The notes: a model not told the origin generated them from the letters alone. A stretch of DNA of 64,000 nt from Diplodia intermedia (GCA_021495925.1 JAKEKT010000087.1:94684-158683); one strand, 5' to 3'; counted from the stretch's first letter, positions 32,085 through 43,103 are shown. A program made the numbers and translations.

Positions 32085-33330
32085 TCACTGGTTGCTCTGA
32101 CCATCGGCTGGCGGGATGTCGTCGGTGTTATCCGTGCCTCTTCCCCCTCCCCGCGGCCGCTCTTCCCAGACAGGCGGCCCTTCAGCTCGCATCCAGGTTC
32201 TGCGGTTGCCAGCAACGGTTCCATCTCCAGGTGGCGAAGGATGCGATCCATGCATGAGATCTGACTCTGTTGAGTGTGAAGGAGAGGATTGAACTGCATG
32301 ATCAGCCCTGCTTTGGTCGTGCACACCTGCTTCGTATGGATGGGGATGATGGCGCCCGCAATGGTAGCAATATATCAAGGGGGCCAGCCCTTCCGGGGGG
32401 CTGCCGGACGTTGGAGAATCATCGGGATCCGCAACGGCAAGATCTCCGCCGGGGTTTGTCGGAGCAGGAGCTGGAGGTTGAGGAGACATGCTTGGCGAGG
32501 GGGCTGACGATGGGCTCCTTCGTGACGGCGTTGAACCGGGGCTGGGCGTGGACGAGGCCGGTCGGTTCAACCCCTGGCGACGTTCGTTCAGCTCGTTGAT
32601 CTCTCTTTCCACTAGCTCAGCCACCATTTGCCGGAGCGGAGGCTCATCCGAGGCTTGCCAAGATGCGTTTTGAGCCACGGACCCCTCGAGTCGAGCGCAA
32701 GTGCGCGTCATGCCCTGAAGGCTTTTCTCCATGATCCTCCTGCCCCAGCGTCGCGCCCAGGTCAGCACGTGCGGCAAGCGCATACGGGATGCTCATCATG
32801 TGTGCTTACAGTCGCTCATCCAGCTCGGGAGGTATTTCAGACATCCGACTCGCCCTGTTTTTCAGGGCGGCATACGTGACGAGGCCCATGCACATCTGCA
32901 CCGAAGCCTTGACCCTCTCCAGCTCGTCCCTGATCTCGTCGACCTCGCTCTTCTGGAACAGCCACATCCATTGCGCGGCGCTTCGCTGCAGGAGCCCGGG
33001 GCTGTGCTTCCTGCGCATCGGCCGCAGACGCTTCTTGTGCATCACTTTGATCTTGAGCAGCAGGGATTTGCTTCTTTTGTACAGCCTTTTGTCGATTTTC
33101 AACCGCCTCGCTTCTGCGGCCATCGGCGACTCGTCCTCCGCCAGGGCATTGTCGAACAGAACCAGGATGTCGCCGCACGTCATCGTGTCGATCTCGACTG
33201 CTTCGATCTCTTCTCTGGCGTGCTTGAGTGTTCTTCGGTAGTGCCTGAGCTTCTTTGCGGCGTGTAGGAAATCCTTGGAAATGGTGGTAAGCGCGGAGAT
33301 TCCGCCGACAATGGCGAGCACTTCTGCCAT
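32085..33330 (-). CDS. stand-alone HeLo/SesA-like N-terminal domain protein, 2 exons
   Basis: Exons 32810-33330 and 32085-32739 (GTAAGC donor, GGCAG acceptor, in phase) give about 391 residues. The first 60 residues (MAEVLAIVGGISALTTISKD, then LRHYRRTLKHAREEIEAVE) have the pattern of the alpha-helical N-terminal domains (HeLo-like, SesA-like) that precede NACHT/NB-ARC modules or stand alone as cell-death effectors. The rest of exon 1 is helical and basic (KRLRPMRRK). Exon 2 is Pro/Ser-rich with one CYHCGRHH cluster and looks disordered. There is no nucleotide-binding domain. The start ATG context (TACCATGGC reading minus) is good. Family assignment is by pattern and only moderate. Confidence 0.65.
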
Positions 33331-33881
33331 GGTGCTACCTCAGCTTCAGTGGAAGGCTTCGACGGATTTGACAAGAGAGGCAAAACGCAGTAAAGTAAAA
33401 TGAAGGCGAGAGGAGAAGGGGATTTGCAGCAAGGCTGTGTGGGTTGAGCCGCCTCTAGTACTCAAAAACAGCCGCAAGGCTGATATGCATCAACAATCAT
33501 CGCCACAACCCCGCGCGTCTCGCGCAATGCTGATAGGGACGTTCGAACCGGGGGTCGCATATGCACTTCTACGTTCAGAGATGAGTGCAGCAGAACGACA
33601 TGACACCACCGACGAGGCTGGCGGAAAAACTATCGTAGGGTTGACCGGTCGGTGTTTTGCGGTGGTGACAATGTTGCCCCTTTCAGAGCGTCCAGATAAA
33701 GGATCCCAGTGTGCCTTTTACGCACCACCCCCGCACCTGACGGGCGCACAGGTTTCTTAGCCTCGCGAAGCTTTCAACCACAATTGACACGCCCCGCCCA
33801 GGAATGAGGCGGGGTAGATGTAAGAAACAACCCAACCACCAGTCGTAGGACCCAAACACATCCCTGCAATGTATGCATGTA
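33331..33881. other. spacer upstream of the HeLo-like gene
   Basis: It contains the promoter of the minus-strand gene and no supported coding frame. It is bounded on the right by the MITE copy. Confidence 0.45.
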
Positions 33882-34111
33882 CAGTCCCCTCTCGCAGCCG
33901 ATGGCTAGCGCGAAGAATAGTAGAACATGGCATAACTATGCCTTAGCTCGTTCTTAGAGGAAAAAAAATAATACGTAGATAGTTAAAGCTATCGTTCGGA
34001 CGAGAATGTAGAATTTTTAATTCGACATTCTCGTCCAGACTATAGCTTCAACTACCCATGATATGAGTAAAAATCAGATCCACGCTAGCCATCGGCTGCG
34101 CGAAGGAGCTG
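33882..34111. mobile_element. pogo/mariner-like MITE, copy 1 (230 bp)
   Basis: The element runs from CAGTCCCCTCTCGCAGCC to the inverted end GGCTGCGCGAAGGAGCTG, with TA on both sides, consistent with a Tc1/mariner-type TA target duplication. The terminal repeats contain the arms CAGCCGATGGCTAGCG and CGCTAGCCATCGGCTG, which are perfect inverses. A second, nested palindrome lies at 33981-34053 (AGTTAAAGCTATCG ... AGCTTCAACT). No coding capacity. A near-identical copy in the same orientation lies at 38564-38800. Confidence 0.85.
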
Positions 34112-34489
34112 TACATACATCCGAATTCTCGACACCAGAGCATCTCCCTCACCGATAGAATCCCCTTGCATCCCCATCTGCCCGCGCTCGACACGATCAT
34201 CTCAAACAGCCTGTGCGCTCCGCGCGCACCGGTCCACCAGCTACACCAGCTACCTACAACCAGCGACTCCTGCATCATTGTCGTCGCATCCGTCTCGAGC
34301 GCCGCCGCAACCCCCAAGCTCGGCACGTGGAACGGCCGCGGCGGTGAGTTAGAGAGTAGCGGGGTTTTTTTTTCGCCGCCGCGCCTTGAAGACGACTGCT
34401 TACGTGCGGAATTTGATAGTGGGGGTCGGCCAAAGTGCGCCGCTGTGAGCGCTCGCCGACGATGTAGGTGGCGATGCGTACCAGCGTTC
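34112..34489. other. spacer between MITE copy 1 and the AT-rich block
   Basis: GC-normal sequence with an open frame of 115 codons (34166-34513, plus) that runs into the AT-rich block. No motif is recognised. It may be a truncated gene fragment. Confidence 0.3.
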
Positions 34490-35095
34490 CTAGTTAATCT
34501 GAAAATTAACTAATCTAAGCAAGCCTTATAATTCAAGTGCTGTTTCTTCTTTCACTTACCTAATTCGAGTATATTACTTATAAATTAATTCTCTTCTCTA
34601 AAAAAGATAATTAATTTAAGTTAATTTACGCTAAAATACACTATAAGAATAATAGATAGCCTTAAAAGACTACGAAGAGTACGATTCCGATATAATTACG
34701 CGTTAAATTAGTTATACGTATAATAGCTAAAATCGTATAATAGTTCTATATAGTATTAAGTTTTATTATTATTCCGGCCCGGAGCTAAATCTATTCGGAA
34801 AAGCGCGCGTGTTATACGATAGATAGCGGCGGAGGTTTAACACTACGGCGGCGGCGCGGCGGTAGTAGTAGTAGCTAGACGTACGAGACATAAGAGGATC
34901 GCGGCGGCGGCGGTAGTAGTAGTAGTAGTAGTAGTAGTAGCGAAAGATTTACTACTATGCTAAGAATCGTAATCTAATTTACTAGTAAAACTAGTATTAA
35001 ATAGTTTAAACCGATCTCTAAGCTTAAATAAGTTAAATCGCCTCTAAAATACCTATAATCTACTACTTTAGATAGCTTGAATTGTTTAAATTGAT
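34490..35095. repeat. RIP-like AT-rich block
   Basis: Composition changes abruptly at both edges from GC-rich to sequence full of TA dinucleotides (TTAATTTAAGTTAATTTACG and similar), with remaining CpG but little CpA or TpG. That is the signature of C-to-T mutation at CpA sites by repeat-induced point mutation. It holds (CGG)4 then (TAG)9 at 34902-34940, where TAG runs may be former CAG runs. The original repeat cannot be identified. Confidence 0.65.
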
Positions 35096-35405
35096 TGGTG
35101 GGCACGCTGATGCGTACGGAGGCGCTTCGAGAGCCGACGTCGACGCGTTGAAGAAGTGGGAGAAAGGAAATGCTCGCGTGCGTTCTTAAGGTTTGGCGCA
35201 CATCTCTGTCTTCTCTGCTCATAATGAGCCGGGCGAAGACGATGACGCCAGTGGGAATGCCGCCCTTGGGTGTGGCTAGTGGTATGAACTTCGCTGCTTG
35301 TTTGCTGGGTATATGCAGCTCATAAATGCTGTCGGCATATAGTGTCGGCGTGATTTCCAAAATTGCCGCATCAAGGCCACTAATGATATCTGTCAGCATC
35401 TCCAT
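34974..35405 (-). pseudogene. coding-like fragment ending in the RIP-like block
   Basis: The frame from 35405 down to about 35095 has normal protein-like composition: LDAAILEITPTLYADSIYEL, KFIPLATPKGGIPTGVIVFA and RTHASISFLPLLQRVDVGSR. It then passes into the AT-rich block, where composition becomes Leu/Tyr/Asn-rich. I do not recognise the family. The best guess is the surviving part of a gene cut by the repeat. Confidence 0.3.
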
Positions 35406-35525
35406 AGAACAAAAGTTTATGTAGTTCTATAGTCAAGCTTAAGGTTAGGTGCGAGAGTTCGTAGGTGAAAATAGAAGGAGATAATAGGCTTGGACAATCC
35501 ATGCTAACGACGGCTCTAACTATCC

Positions 35526-36003
35526 CTATGGATCATCGTGCATGACGTCCTGACCGGAAAACAATCGGTGCGGGCCATCGCCCAAGTAGGTCCGCTCGAA
35601 GAGGACGAAAAGCGCCCTCGGCGTCCACTTCATCCAGCCCTCATAGCGGGTCTCCCATCTGGGATCGGACACCCTCCCGCGCTCGCAGTGACAGCGAAAG
35701 TACCAGGTGGGCGTAAGCTGGTACGAAGCGTCCAGCCGGGGCTGTTTTCCACGCCCTCAACGACGTCGTCGTCCACGACGATGCACGTGCGTGAAACGGT
35801 TGGGTCGTTGTCGAAATTGACTTGTTCATTCAGCTTTGCCTGGGGAGAGTGAAAGACGGTACGCATCGTGGCTTCTTCGGCGGCGGGGAGTGGAATACGG
35901 TCCAGCTGAGCACGACACAGCCCACCAACCCACCCCTTCACAACGGTTTACCCCAGGCATGACAAGTTCCCGTACCTCTCTTAAGCGCTGAGTCAGTTGC
36001 ATT
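35526..36003 (-). pseudogene. gene fragment with a one-base frameshift, unknown family
   Basis: Two exons are visible: the end of one at about 36003-35952 (ATG CAA CTG... reading MQLTQRLREVRELVMPG) and 35839-35526. An in-phase intron (GTAAAC donor, CCCCAG acceptor) lies between. The second exon reads AKLNEQVNFDNDPTVSRTC, then IVVDDDVVEGVE. After a four-C run (minus strand; 35738-35741) the sense frame shifts by one base and continues convincingly as LDASYQLTPTWYFRCHCERG, RVSDPRWETRYEGWMKWTPR, ALFVLFERTYLGDGPHRLFS and GQDVMHDDP, then stop. A single missing C explains it. The upstream part is probably missing, since the tRNA gene follows within 70 bases. Either a pseudogene or a sequence error. 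Confidence 0.6.
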
Positions 36004-36071
36004 ACAGTATATGTACGTTGGCAGACCCGTCTTTTCCACAACACCTCCATCAGCTGCTACAAGCAGCTATC

Positions 36072-36162
36072 TCTTCGATGGTCTAGTGGTGATGATTTCC
36101 GCTTGTCAAAGCATCTGCTTCTTCAAGCGCGGGAGACCGGGGTTCGATTCCCCGTCGGAGAG
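36072..36162 (+). tRNA. tRNA-Asp (GTC) with 19-base intron
   Basis: Acceptor strands TCTTCGA and TCGGAGA pair over seven bases, with discriminator G. The D-arm starts GGTCTAGTGGT and the T-arm is CGGGGTTCGATTCCCCG. The anticodon stem is TCCGC/GCGGG with loop TTGTCA-C, anticodon GTC at 36105-36107. The intron occupies 36109-36127, one base 3' of the anticodon as in nuclear tRNA genes, leaving a 72-base mature tRNA. Confidence 0.95.
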
Positions 36163-36169
36163 TCCTAGC

Positions 36170-36174
36170 TTTTT
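36170..36174 (+). terminator. RNA polymerase III T-run terminator
   Basis: TTTTT starts eight bases after the tRNA-Asp 3' end. Confidence 0.8.
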
Positions 36175-38563
36175 GCCCTCTGCATGCCTGTTGGGGGGCT
36201 GGGGATGGGTGTGAGTGGTGGGGCGAGTTCAAAAAATTTTTGATATCGGGACCGGATCGGGTAAGCCGGGCCGACGCTAGCCGAGTCGGGTAAGTCCGGC
36301 AACCCGGCTGGCGGGCGGACCCGAGCCACATCCGAGAGCGGGGAAACATGGACTGCGGTTCACTCTTTTGGTTATCCGTGGTTCGGAAGAAGACCCTGCG
36401 GTCTTGATTCATGATTTTTTTATGCTCGCCTCTGAGCTCTGTCTTCACCGACAACTAACTCATCCTCCATGCAGAGCCGTCTCAAACCACGTACATGTAT
36501 TGCGTGTCCTGTGATTGATTACGGCCCATAACCTGCCTTCCCGGGCGCTGTGTCATTCCTCTGCGCCTCACCAGATCAAAGCATCAGTAGTGAGGTTAGT
36601 GTTACAGTGGCGAAGCTGCCGCATGCAGAAAGCGCCATTCGTCAAAGACTCTGGAAAACATTCAGACAAAGGATACCAGCGGTGCTGACGCGTTTCAATT
36701 TTATGCAGACGTTCAACCTTGGACTTTGTCTTTGGTTGACCTCTTTCAGGAGAGGTGCGCCTTTGGGCAAGACCCAATAACCGCTTTATCGGGTTAGTCG
36801 GCCATACCATGAGAGTGGTCGCATTGTCCAACCATGGGCGATAAACTCCCTCTCCCTGATTCTTGTCCTGCACAGAGAGAGATAAAAGGCAAGCGCAAAG
36901 GGCAGAATGTGCGTTTCAGTGACTTCTCACCGCTGGCGATCAAGATGGTGAGAAGAGTTGGGCCGTATACTCGGCTCCACCCTGCGATGAGCTCGATGGC
37001 AGTCCGTCCTCGGGGTAGAAGGCATTACTTGGCATGCAGCCACATTGTATCGAAGTCTCTCGACAGTTTTGAACAGCCAACACCATGGATTTTTGACGTG
37101 ACCGGTTACTGTACCGTCAATTCAATCGGATACGAGCTCCATCGTAGGCAAAAAGCTCCTTCGTATTCAACGAGCTCCTTCGTAGACTACGATAGAGCTG
37201 CCTGCGGCGCTTATGCCAATGTTCACAATAAACCAGACAGTCTCTGTGCAATACAATCTGGCAGCAGTGGCTTCGGACAACCATTCAGGGACAGCCCAAG
37301 GCCGAGAATGCGAACGGAGAAACCACCCGTAATATCCAAACACGCCCATCACTTTGCGCGTCGCAAACCACGAGGCAAACGCATGGAGCGAGCACCTCCG
37401 CCAAGGTCTCATCAGCGGAGACACTCCTCTCGAGGTCCTGCCGCAAACAACATGGCAATAGCAAAAGAGCAGCCCAAAGCTCCCTTCACCAGCCCGTCCT
37501 TCCGCTCCGACGACTCGCAGCAAATCGCGGCGCCGAGAAACGGATTCTTCTGGGCAGGCGTAGGTACCATGCGCACAGCAAGCACCACCACCACCATCTG
37601 ACGCCGATCCGGCCGGAAGACGTCTGGTTCGCGCGCTCGATCCCCAACCCAGCTAAGCGGCTGGTGGATGGAGGAGTCTCAGTAGATACTGCCTCTCCAC
37701 AGCGATGCAGTCCACTGCTTACCAGGTATTCCCCCAAATCTCTGAGATATTCGTCCATATCTCCTGGGTATTCCCCCGCGTCTCCTATTTAGTCCCCTAC
37801 ATCCCCACGGAGGTCGGAGTCTCCCGTAAGGAAAAGGAACCATTCCGTTCAAGCCGAAGAGAATGCGACGGTTCGGCCCGCCTCACAGGGATATAGTCCT
37901 GCGCCCCCGACGTATTCCCCCACGTCACCGCAGAGTCCAGCGTCTTCCGCGGGAAAAAAGGATGCGTGCCTCCGTTGAACCGGAAGAGGATCAAAAGGAA
38001 CATTCCCCGGAACATAGCCCCTCGCCACCGTGCGATTCAAAAGCTGCCACGGGAATCGAGAGGCGTTCTTGAGGAGTAGTAAGCCGGATGTTTACAACAT
38101 TCGAGGGCAGATCGAGCGGCCTCCAGTTTGTGTACGTAAACAATCATTCAGATTGCCCCAAATTTCTTTCGTCTCACAATCCCGCGCGGCCCCTTCAAGA
38201 GGGTATTCTAGCACCAAACAAAACCTCAGCCTGCCCAAAAATACGTAGACATCAGCTGATCAGCGCCGCAGTGGCTACCTAGCGCCACACCCACGAGGTC
38301 TCCAAACCCCATTCGCTAACCCAGCGCGTTGCACAAAGGCTGACTTGCAGCCGTCGGCATGTGCCAGTCAGACAGGGCCAGTCAGCCCGCGCACCCGCCG
38401 CCGACCGGCCGGCCGGGGTGAGGTTGGTTGCATGGCAAACAGCAGCAGCAACCACCTACGATATAATCCCCAAACGAGCGACAGCACCCAGAAAAAGTTG
38501 CGCACCTTCCCCCCGCGACACAACCACGGCGAGATGCGTGGACGGGCATGTGCGACGTACGTA
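36175..38563. other. 2.4 kb gene-poor interval between tRNA and MITE copy 2
   Basis: One plus-strand frame of 255 codons (36834-37601) has no recognised motif and an irregular, basic composition; I do not call it a gene. A set of degenerate direct repeats lies at 37726-38000 and is listed separately. Otherwise nothing is seen. Confidence 0.4.
37726..38000. repeat. degenerate direct repeats with GTATTCCCCC core
   Basis: GTATTCCCCC occurs at 37726, 37768 and 37912. The second and third copies are followed about 50 bases on by a GGAAAA(A/G)G block and then a CCGTT(C/G)AA(G/C)C(C/G)G(A/G)AGAG-like block, suggesting a decayed repeat of roughly 120-145 bases. Confidence 0.45.
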
Positions 38564-38800
38564 CAGCCCCCTCTCGCAGCCGATGGCTAGCGCGAAGAAT
38601 AGCAGAACATGGCGTAACTATGCCTTAGCTCGTTCTTAGAGAAAAAAAAAAGAAAAATAATACGTAGATAGTTAAAGCTACCGTCCGGATAAGAATGTCG
38701 AATTAAAAATCCTATATACACGTCCGGACGATGGCTTTAACTACCCATGACATGAGCAAAAAACAGATCCACGCTAGCCATCGGCTGCGCGAAGGAGCTG
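38564..38800. mobile_element. pogo/mariner-like MITE, copy 2 (237 bp)
   Basis: Same element and orientation as 33882-34111: starts CAGCCCCCTCTCGCAGCC, ends GGCTGCGCGAAGGAGCTG, flanked by TA on each side within GTACGTAC runs. The inner 73-base palindrome is at 38670-38742 and has the same length as in copy 1, although its bases differ at many sites. An A-rich tract before it is longer, giving the size difference. Confidence 0.85.
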
Positions 38801-40786
38801 TACGTACGTACGTGCACGCACCCCAGGGCTGCTGTGCCGCAGAGACGGGCGGCAGTGCACGGTGAGAGAGCACGAGGCAGCTGCAAGTGCCTTGTTTGGG
38901 GAGGCGGGGAGCATCGGGCCAAGTTCGAACGTCGGCGAACATTGTACGTGCATAAGGACAGGGGGGGTCACTTTGCGGAAGCGAGCGGGCGGCACGGGAG
39001 CGGGTGTGCGAGGCGAAGGGCGGAGGATGTGTGTGTGAGGGAGGCGTTGAGCGCGGCTGGATCAAGGCGCCAGCCATCGTCAGCAGCCCCAGGTCAGGCA
39101 TCCAGCCGGGCGGGACATGCATGGTGCCTGATGACTAAGGCGTGTGTATCCCTGCGCGTGTGTCGCCGGGTGGCTGTTTGGTGGGGCTTGTGTGCACCTT
39201 GCACTGACTGCTCTTGGGACGCTCTTTCGATTCACTGGATCGCCGCTTTGTGGACCGAGCTTCCCGGTGACAACAATGACCAAGAATTGCATTTTCTCAT
39301 AGGTCTCCGCCAATGAATAATGGCGTATGAGACTTCCTTTTCAGGCATCATCTACTTCTCATTGTGAATACTCGAGTGCGATACATGCTGCTCAACAGCA
39401 TTTATTTGTAATGATGTATCCAAGAGCCAAGCCACGCGAAGGGAGGTAGTCGGTCATCTGAGGTGCCGTAAGAGGGTGAGGCGTGATTATCTCCGGGCTA
39501 GGAGAGGGCGCGCTCAATGGTGTTTATCCGTATGTGCCAGCGACATCGCCGCTTTACTTATACTTCAAGCGCCGAAACACACAAACATTCTGGGGCGATG
39601 CACGAGCGAAATCCACCTGACAAACTCAAGCACATGCAGCTGACCCTCGCACGCACAACAGTGCGTGGAACCAACGCTCATTTGACCCAAACGGACTCCC
39701 GCCCAAGTAACCTCTTGAAAAAGCCCCCCTTCCGCCCGTATGCTCCGGAGTTCAAAGCTACATGCAGATTACTTGATCAAGTCACATCTGTATGGAATCG
39801 TTCACTGCGTCCCGGCTAGTTGCAGCTCAGCCTCAAAGTTTGCTTGGGTCCCTGTAGGACTGACTGAGCGCAAGTATAACCCATCATCATTTGTAAGTCA
39901 TGGTATCCACTATGCTTAACAGTTGCAAAGAGTCAGCGTTCAATGAACTTGGCGGGCTACACGAAATGGCTGTTTCAACTGCTGCAACACACGCATGGCC
40001 CAAAGAGGCTGCACAACAGTGGCGCGTGGGCGAGTTCACACGGGAGAAGAGGAAGACCAAACAGTGTAAGGGCAAGAAGGCCCCGTTCAATTAGTGCAAG
40101 AGGTGAGTATGCATTGTTGGAGGCAAAAGAATCATGCTGCCTTGGAACTGTCTTTTAAAGTAACTGCGAACCTGGTGGGTGAGCATGGGCCAGCCAGCGT
40201 GCACAAGACTGTACGGGTGTCAAGTGACGGCGTTTCTGAAGCAACTCCAGCCTCCCCGTGATAGGACATGGTCTTTAGCGGCCTTTTCTTTCTTCGTACC
40301 ATTTATATCTACTCTTCATTTTCTGGGGCTTAGTGGTTAGACCAAGGTGATCCTCATAGTGAACCCGAACAGGCGCTATCGTACTTTCCGCCGTGAATGG
40401 CAAAGTCAGACACTCCTTTCTTTCTTTTCCTTTCGAGCCTTACAAAAGCAACCCGATACTTCAGACTACCTTTACCAGCCTCATTACCATCAATAACTCA
40501 TTTGTTTCAGCACTATTAGTCTATGCTGAGACGCATCATTATCGTCACACACTCAACGTCACCGAAAAGCTTCCGCGCAAATTGCTGATGCCAGGAGGAA
40601 GCTTCTCAAAACCCATCCCACACGACAAACGCAGTCCTTCTATCATCCAGAATGGACTCATAAACCGATAAAAGGCGTATCATTCCAAAGCAAGAGTAGA
40701 GAGTGCGGACAATACACAACAACACACGAAGCCAACCTCCCTCCCACCCCTCCACCCCCCACTCACTCACTCCCCCGCCACCCACC
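38801..40786. other. 2 kb gene-poor interval
   Basis: No supported gene. Frames up to 160 codons exist but lack motifs and overlap one another on both strands. The right end holds the 3' region of the metallo-hydrolase gene, with a strongly CCC/CAC-rich stretch on the plus strand. Confidence 0.4.
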
Positions 40787-42432
40787 CTACTCCCCCACCG
40801 CCACCGCCCCCCCAAAATCCCCCAAAAACGCCCAGCGCCCCCTCTCCGCCAACCCGTCCCCCCCATCCCTCCACCCATCCAACCTCCCCTGCGGCCAAAC
40901 CCACTTCCCCTCCCCATAAAACACACCCAACAAACTCTCATCATGCGCACCAACAACCAGCACGCGCGGGTCGGCGTCGAACTCCACTAGGCCGGCGATG
41001 CTCCAGACGCAGTCGTCGATATCGTGCGCGAGGATGGGGGACGGGCGGTAGAAGGGGGTTGTTGCCTTGTCGTGTGGGGAGGGGGCGGGGTGGATGGGGG
41101 TGAAGAGGGCGCCGGGGCAGGATTGGTGGTGGGGGAGCAGGGGCGAGGGGGCGATGGTGCGGGGGAGGGGGAGGTAGGGGGAGGGGCGGAATTCGGCGGG
41201 GTGGTGGGCGCAGTCCTGGATTTTTTCGTCAGTCGGAGGATCGGTCGTTTGCTGTACGCGGTTTGATATGGAGAGGGGAGTGGAGGGGGGGAACAAGGTG
41301 TGGTAGGGGACGAAAGCAAAAGCAAAAAACAGGAGGACGGAGGGAGAGGAGAGAAAAGCAAAGCACAGTGCACGCAGGAAGGAAGAAAGAAACCCAAACA
41401 ACCACTCACCCCACCCATAAACACAAACGCCTCTTCCCCACCCCCCTCCCCCCTCACCCTCGCCAACCCGCACAAATGCCCCACCGCATGCCCCGGCGTA
41501 TCGAGCAGATAAAAGCTGCCATCGCCCCACCAATCCCTCGCGCGAAACCTGCCAATCTTGAGCCCCTCATCATCATCAAACCCCACCTCCACCAACGCCC
41601 TCCCCTCCCAATCCACCCCCTTCACCGGCGCCTCCGCGACCGCCGGCCACCCCTCCCCAAACGCCTCCCTAAACCCCGGCCCGACGACCAACTTCGTCGT
41701 CCTCCCCGGGAAGCGCGTGACATCCCCTACATGATCGAAATGCGCGTGGCTCCACACGACGGCCTCAACATCCGCCGGGTCCACACCACCCTCCCTCAAA
41801 ACATCAACAACATCCCGTGGGCGGATCTCGACTTCGCCTTCCCTCAGGCCATTGCCTCTCCCATCCTCTTTAGCCCCGGGAGGAGAGGTGGATGATGATG
41901 AGGCGAGCGGATCGACCCACCGCACCCAAAACTCGCTCGCGGGGTCGTTGACGCGGGCCTGGACGGCGGGCGCGAAGCCGGTGGCGACGTCCTTGCGGAC
42001 GGAGAGGTCGAACAGCAGCTTGCGGCCGCTCGCCGCGTGCGTGACGAGGAAGGCGTAGGCCGGGCCCGTCATCCGGTCTTTTCCGGCGATCGGAGGCTCG
42101 ACGAAGGGGCCGATGGGGAGGGAGAGGCGGACGCCGCTAGTGTCGTTTGTTTTTGTTGTCAGTACTTACTGTCGTGGATTCTTCTATTTCTTCCTTTTTC
42201 TTCTTCTTGTGTGTAGACGATGCTTTTTTTTTTTTTTCTCTCTCGGGAGTGGGGAACCGGGAATCGGAAAAGAGAGGGGCAGGAATCAGAAAGAAAGAGG
42301 ATAGATAGGGTTGGCTCACGTGTCGATTATGGCGACGGAGACGGTGGAGTTGGAAGACGGGATGTTGAGGCTCGGTGCCGGTTTGGGCGTTGCGAGGAAT
42401 TCTCCTCCGCCGTCTTCGTTGTCTCTGGTCAT
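40787..42432 (-). CDS. metallo-beta-lactamase-fold hydrolase, 3 exons
   Basis: Exons 42320-42432, 41410-42136 and 40787-41215 (GTGAGC and GTGAGT donors, phase-compatible) give 422 residues. Motif 1 is SHAHFDHVGD (His168, His170, Asp172, His173), the HxHxDH zinc site. Further ligands are likely in LLDTPGHAVGHLCG, DCAHHPAEF and VLVVGAHDES. The spacing and the TPGHAVGH block resemble lactonase-like members (AHL-lactonase or secondary-metabolite-associated hydrolases) rather than glyoxalase II. Substrate is unknown. The introns are unusually long for this window (183 and 194 bases) and full of low-complexity T/C sequence. No secretion signal is visible. Confidence 0.88.
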
Positions 42433-43103
42433 GGTGGTTGTTGGTTTCTCTGGACGAGGATCGACTGCTGTCTACTGTGCGTGTAAGGCTGACGACTGGC
42501 TGTAAAGGGCTGAAGATGAAGCTGATGATGAGGTAAACGTCAAGGAAGCGGGACTCTGGAGAGTATATATAGGTAATTGGTATGTGTATGAACAGGAATC
42601 AGCGGCCTCTGTCCAAGGCCGACGGTCCGAAGCGCTACTACTACGTAGGTATATGCTCACTTTCCGCATGGGGAAATGCATCCGTCGGATCAATAATCCT
42701 CCGTTTGGAGTGGGGATAAGCACAACTCGTGACGTCGGAAGGGTGAAGTCAGGCGGGCCGACTTCCGTTCTTGTCTTCAACTGGTCTGAGTCAGCTGCCA
42801 TCAACGACAATCGGCTCAGCAAACCAGTCCGACGCGCGGCTTGACGGAACATACGGCGAGAACAAAGTCAAGGAAAGGTCAAGTTCCACGTCGGTGACCA
42901 CGATGCGTAATCCGTTCGCAGAAGTAATCCTGTGATTCGTAACATTGACGCATTAACATGACATCGTCCCGACATTACCCATCCTCCGCAGTCAGCCGGT
43001 ACCAAGATGTCATGCATCTCGAAGAAAAGACAATATCAAGAAAATCCAATGAGTGCATAGGTATTGTCATCGTGAATGCAATGGGAGGACGGACGAGCGA
43101 AAC
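42433..43103. other. promoter region of the metallo-hydrolase and 3' side of the TMEM135-like gene
   Basis: 671 bases in which I see no gene. Small frames on both strands are without motif. Confidence 0.45.

Noticed and set aside
33530..33560. GTTCGAACC-like tRNA T-arm
   Set aside because: No matching acceptor, D-arm or anticodon stem could be placed around it on either strand.
36834..37601. 255-codon plus-strand frame
   Set aside because: No motif, irregular composition, and it lies in a repeat-rich island; kept only as a remark.
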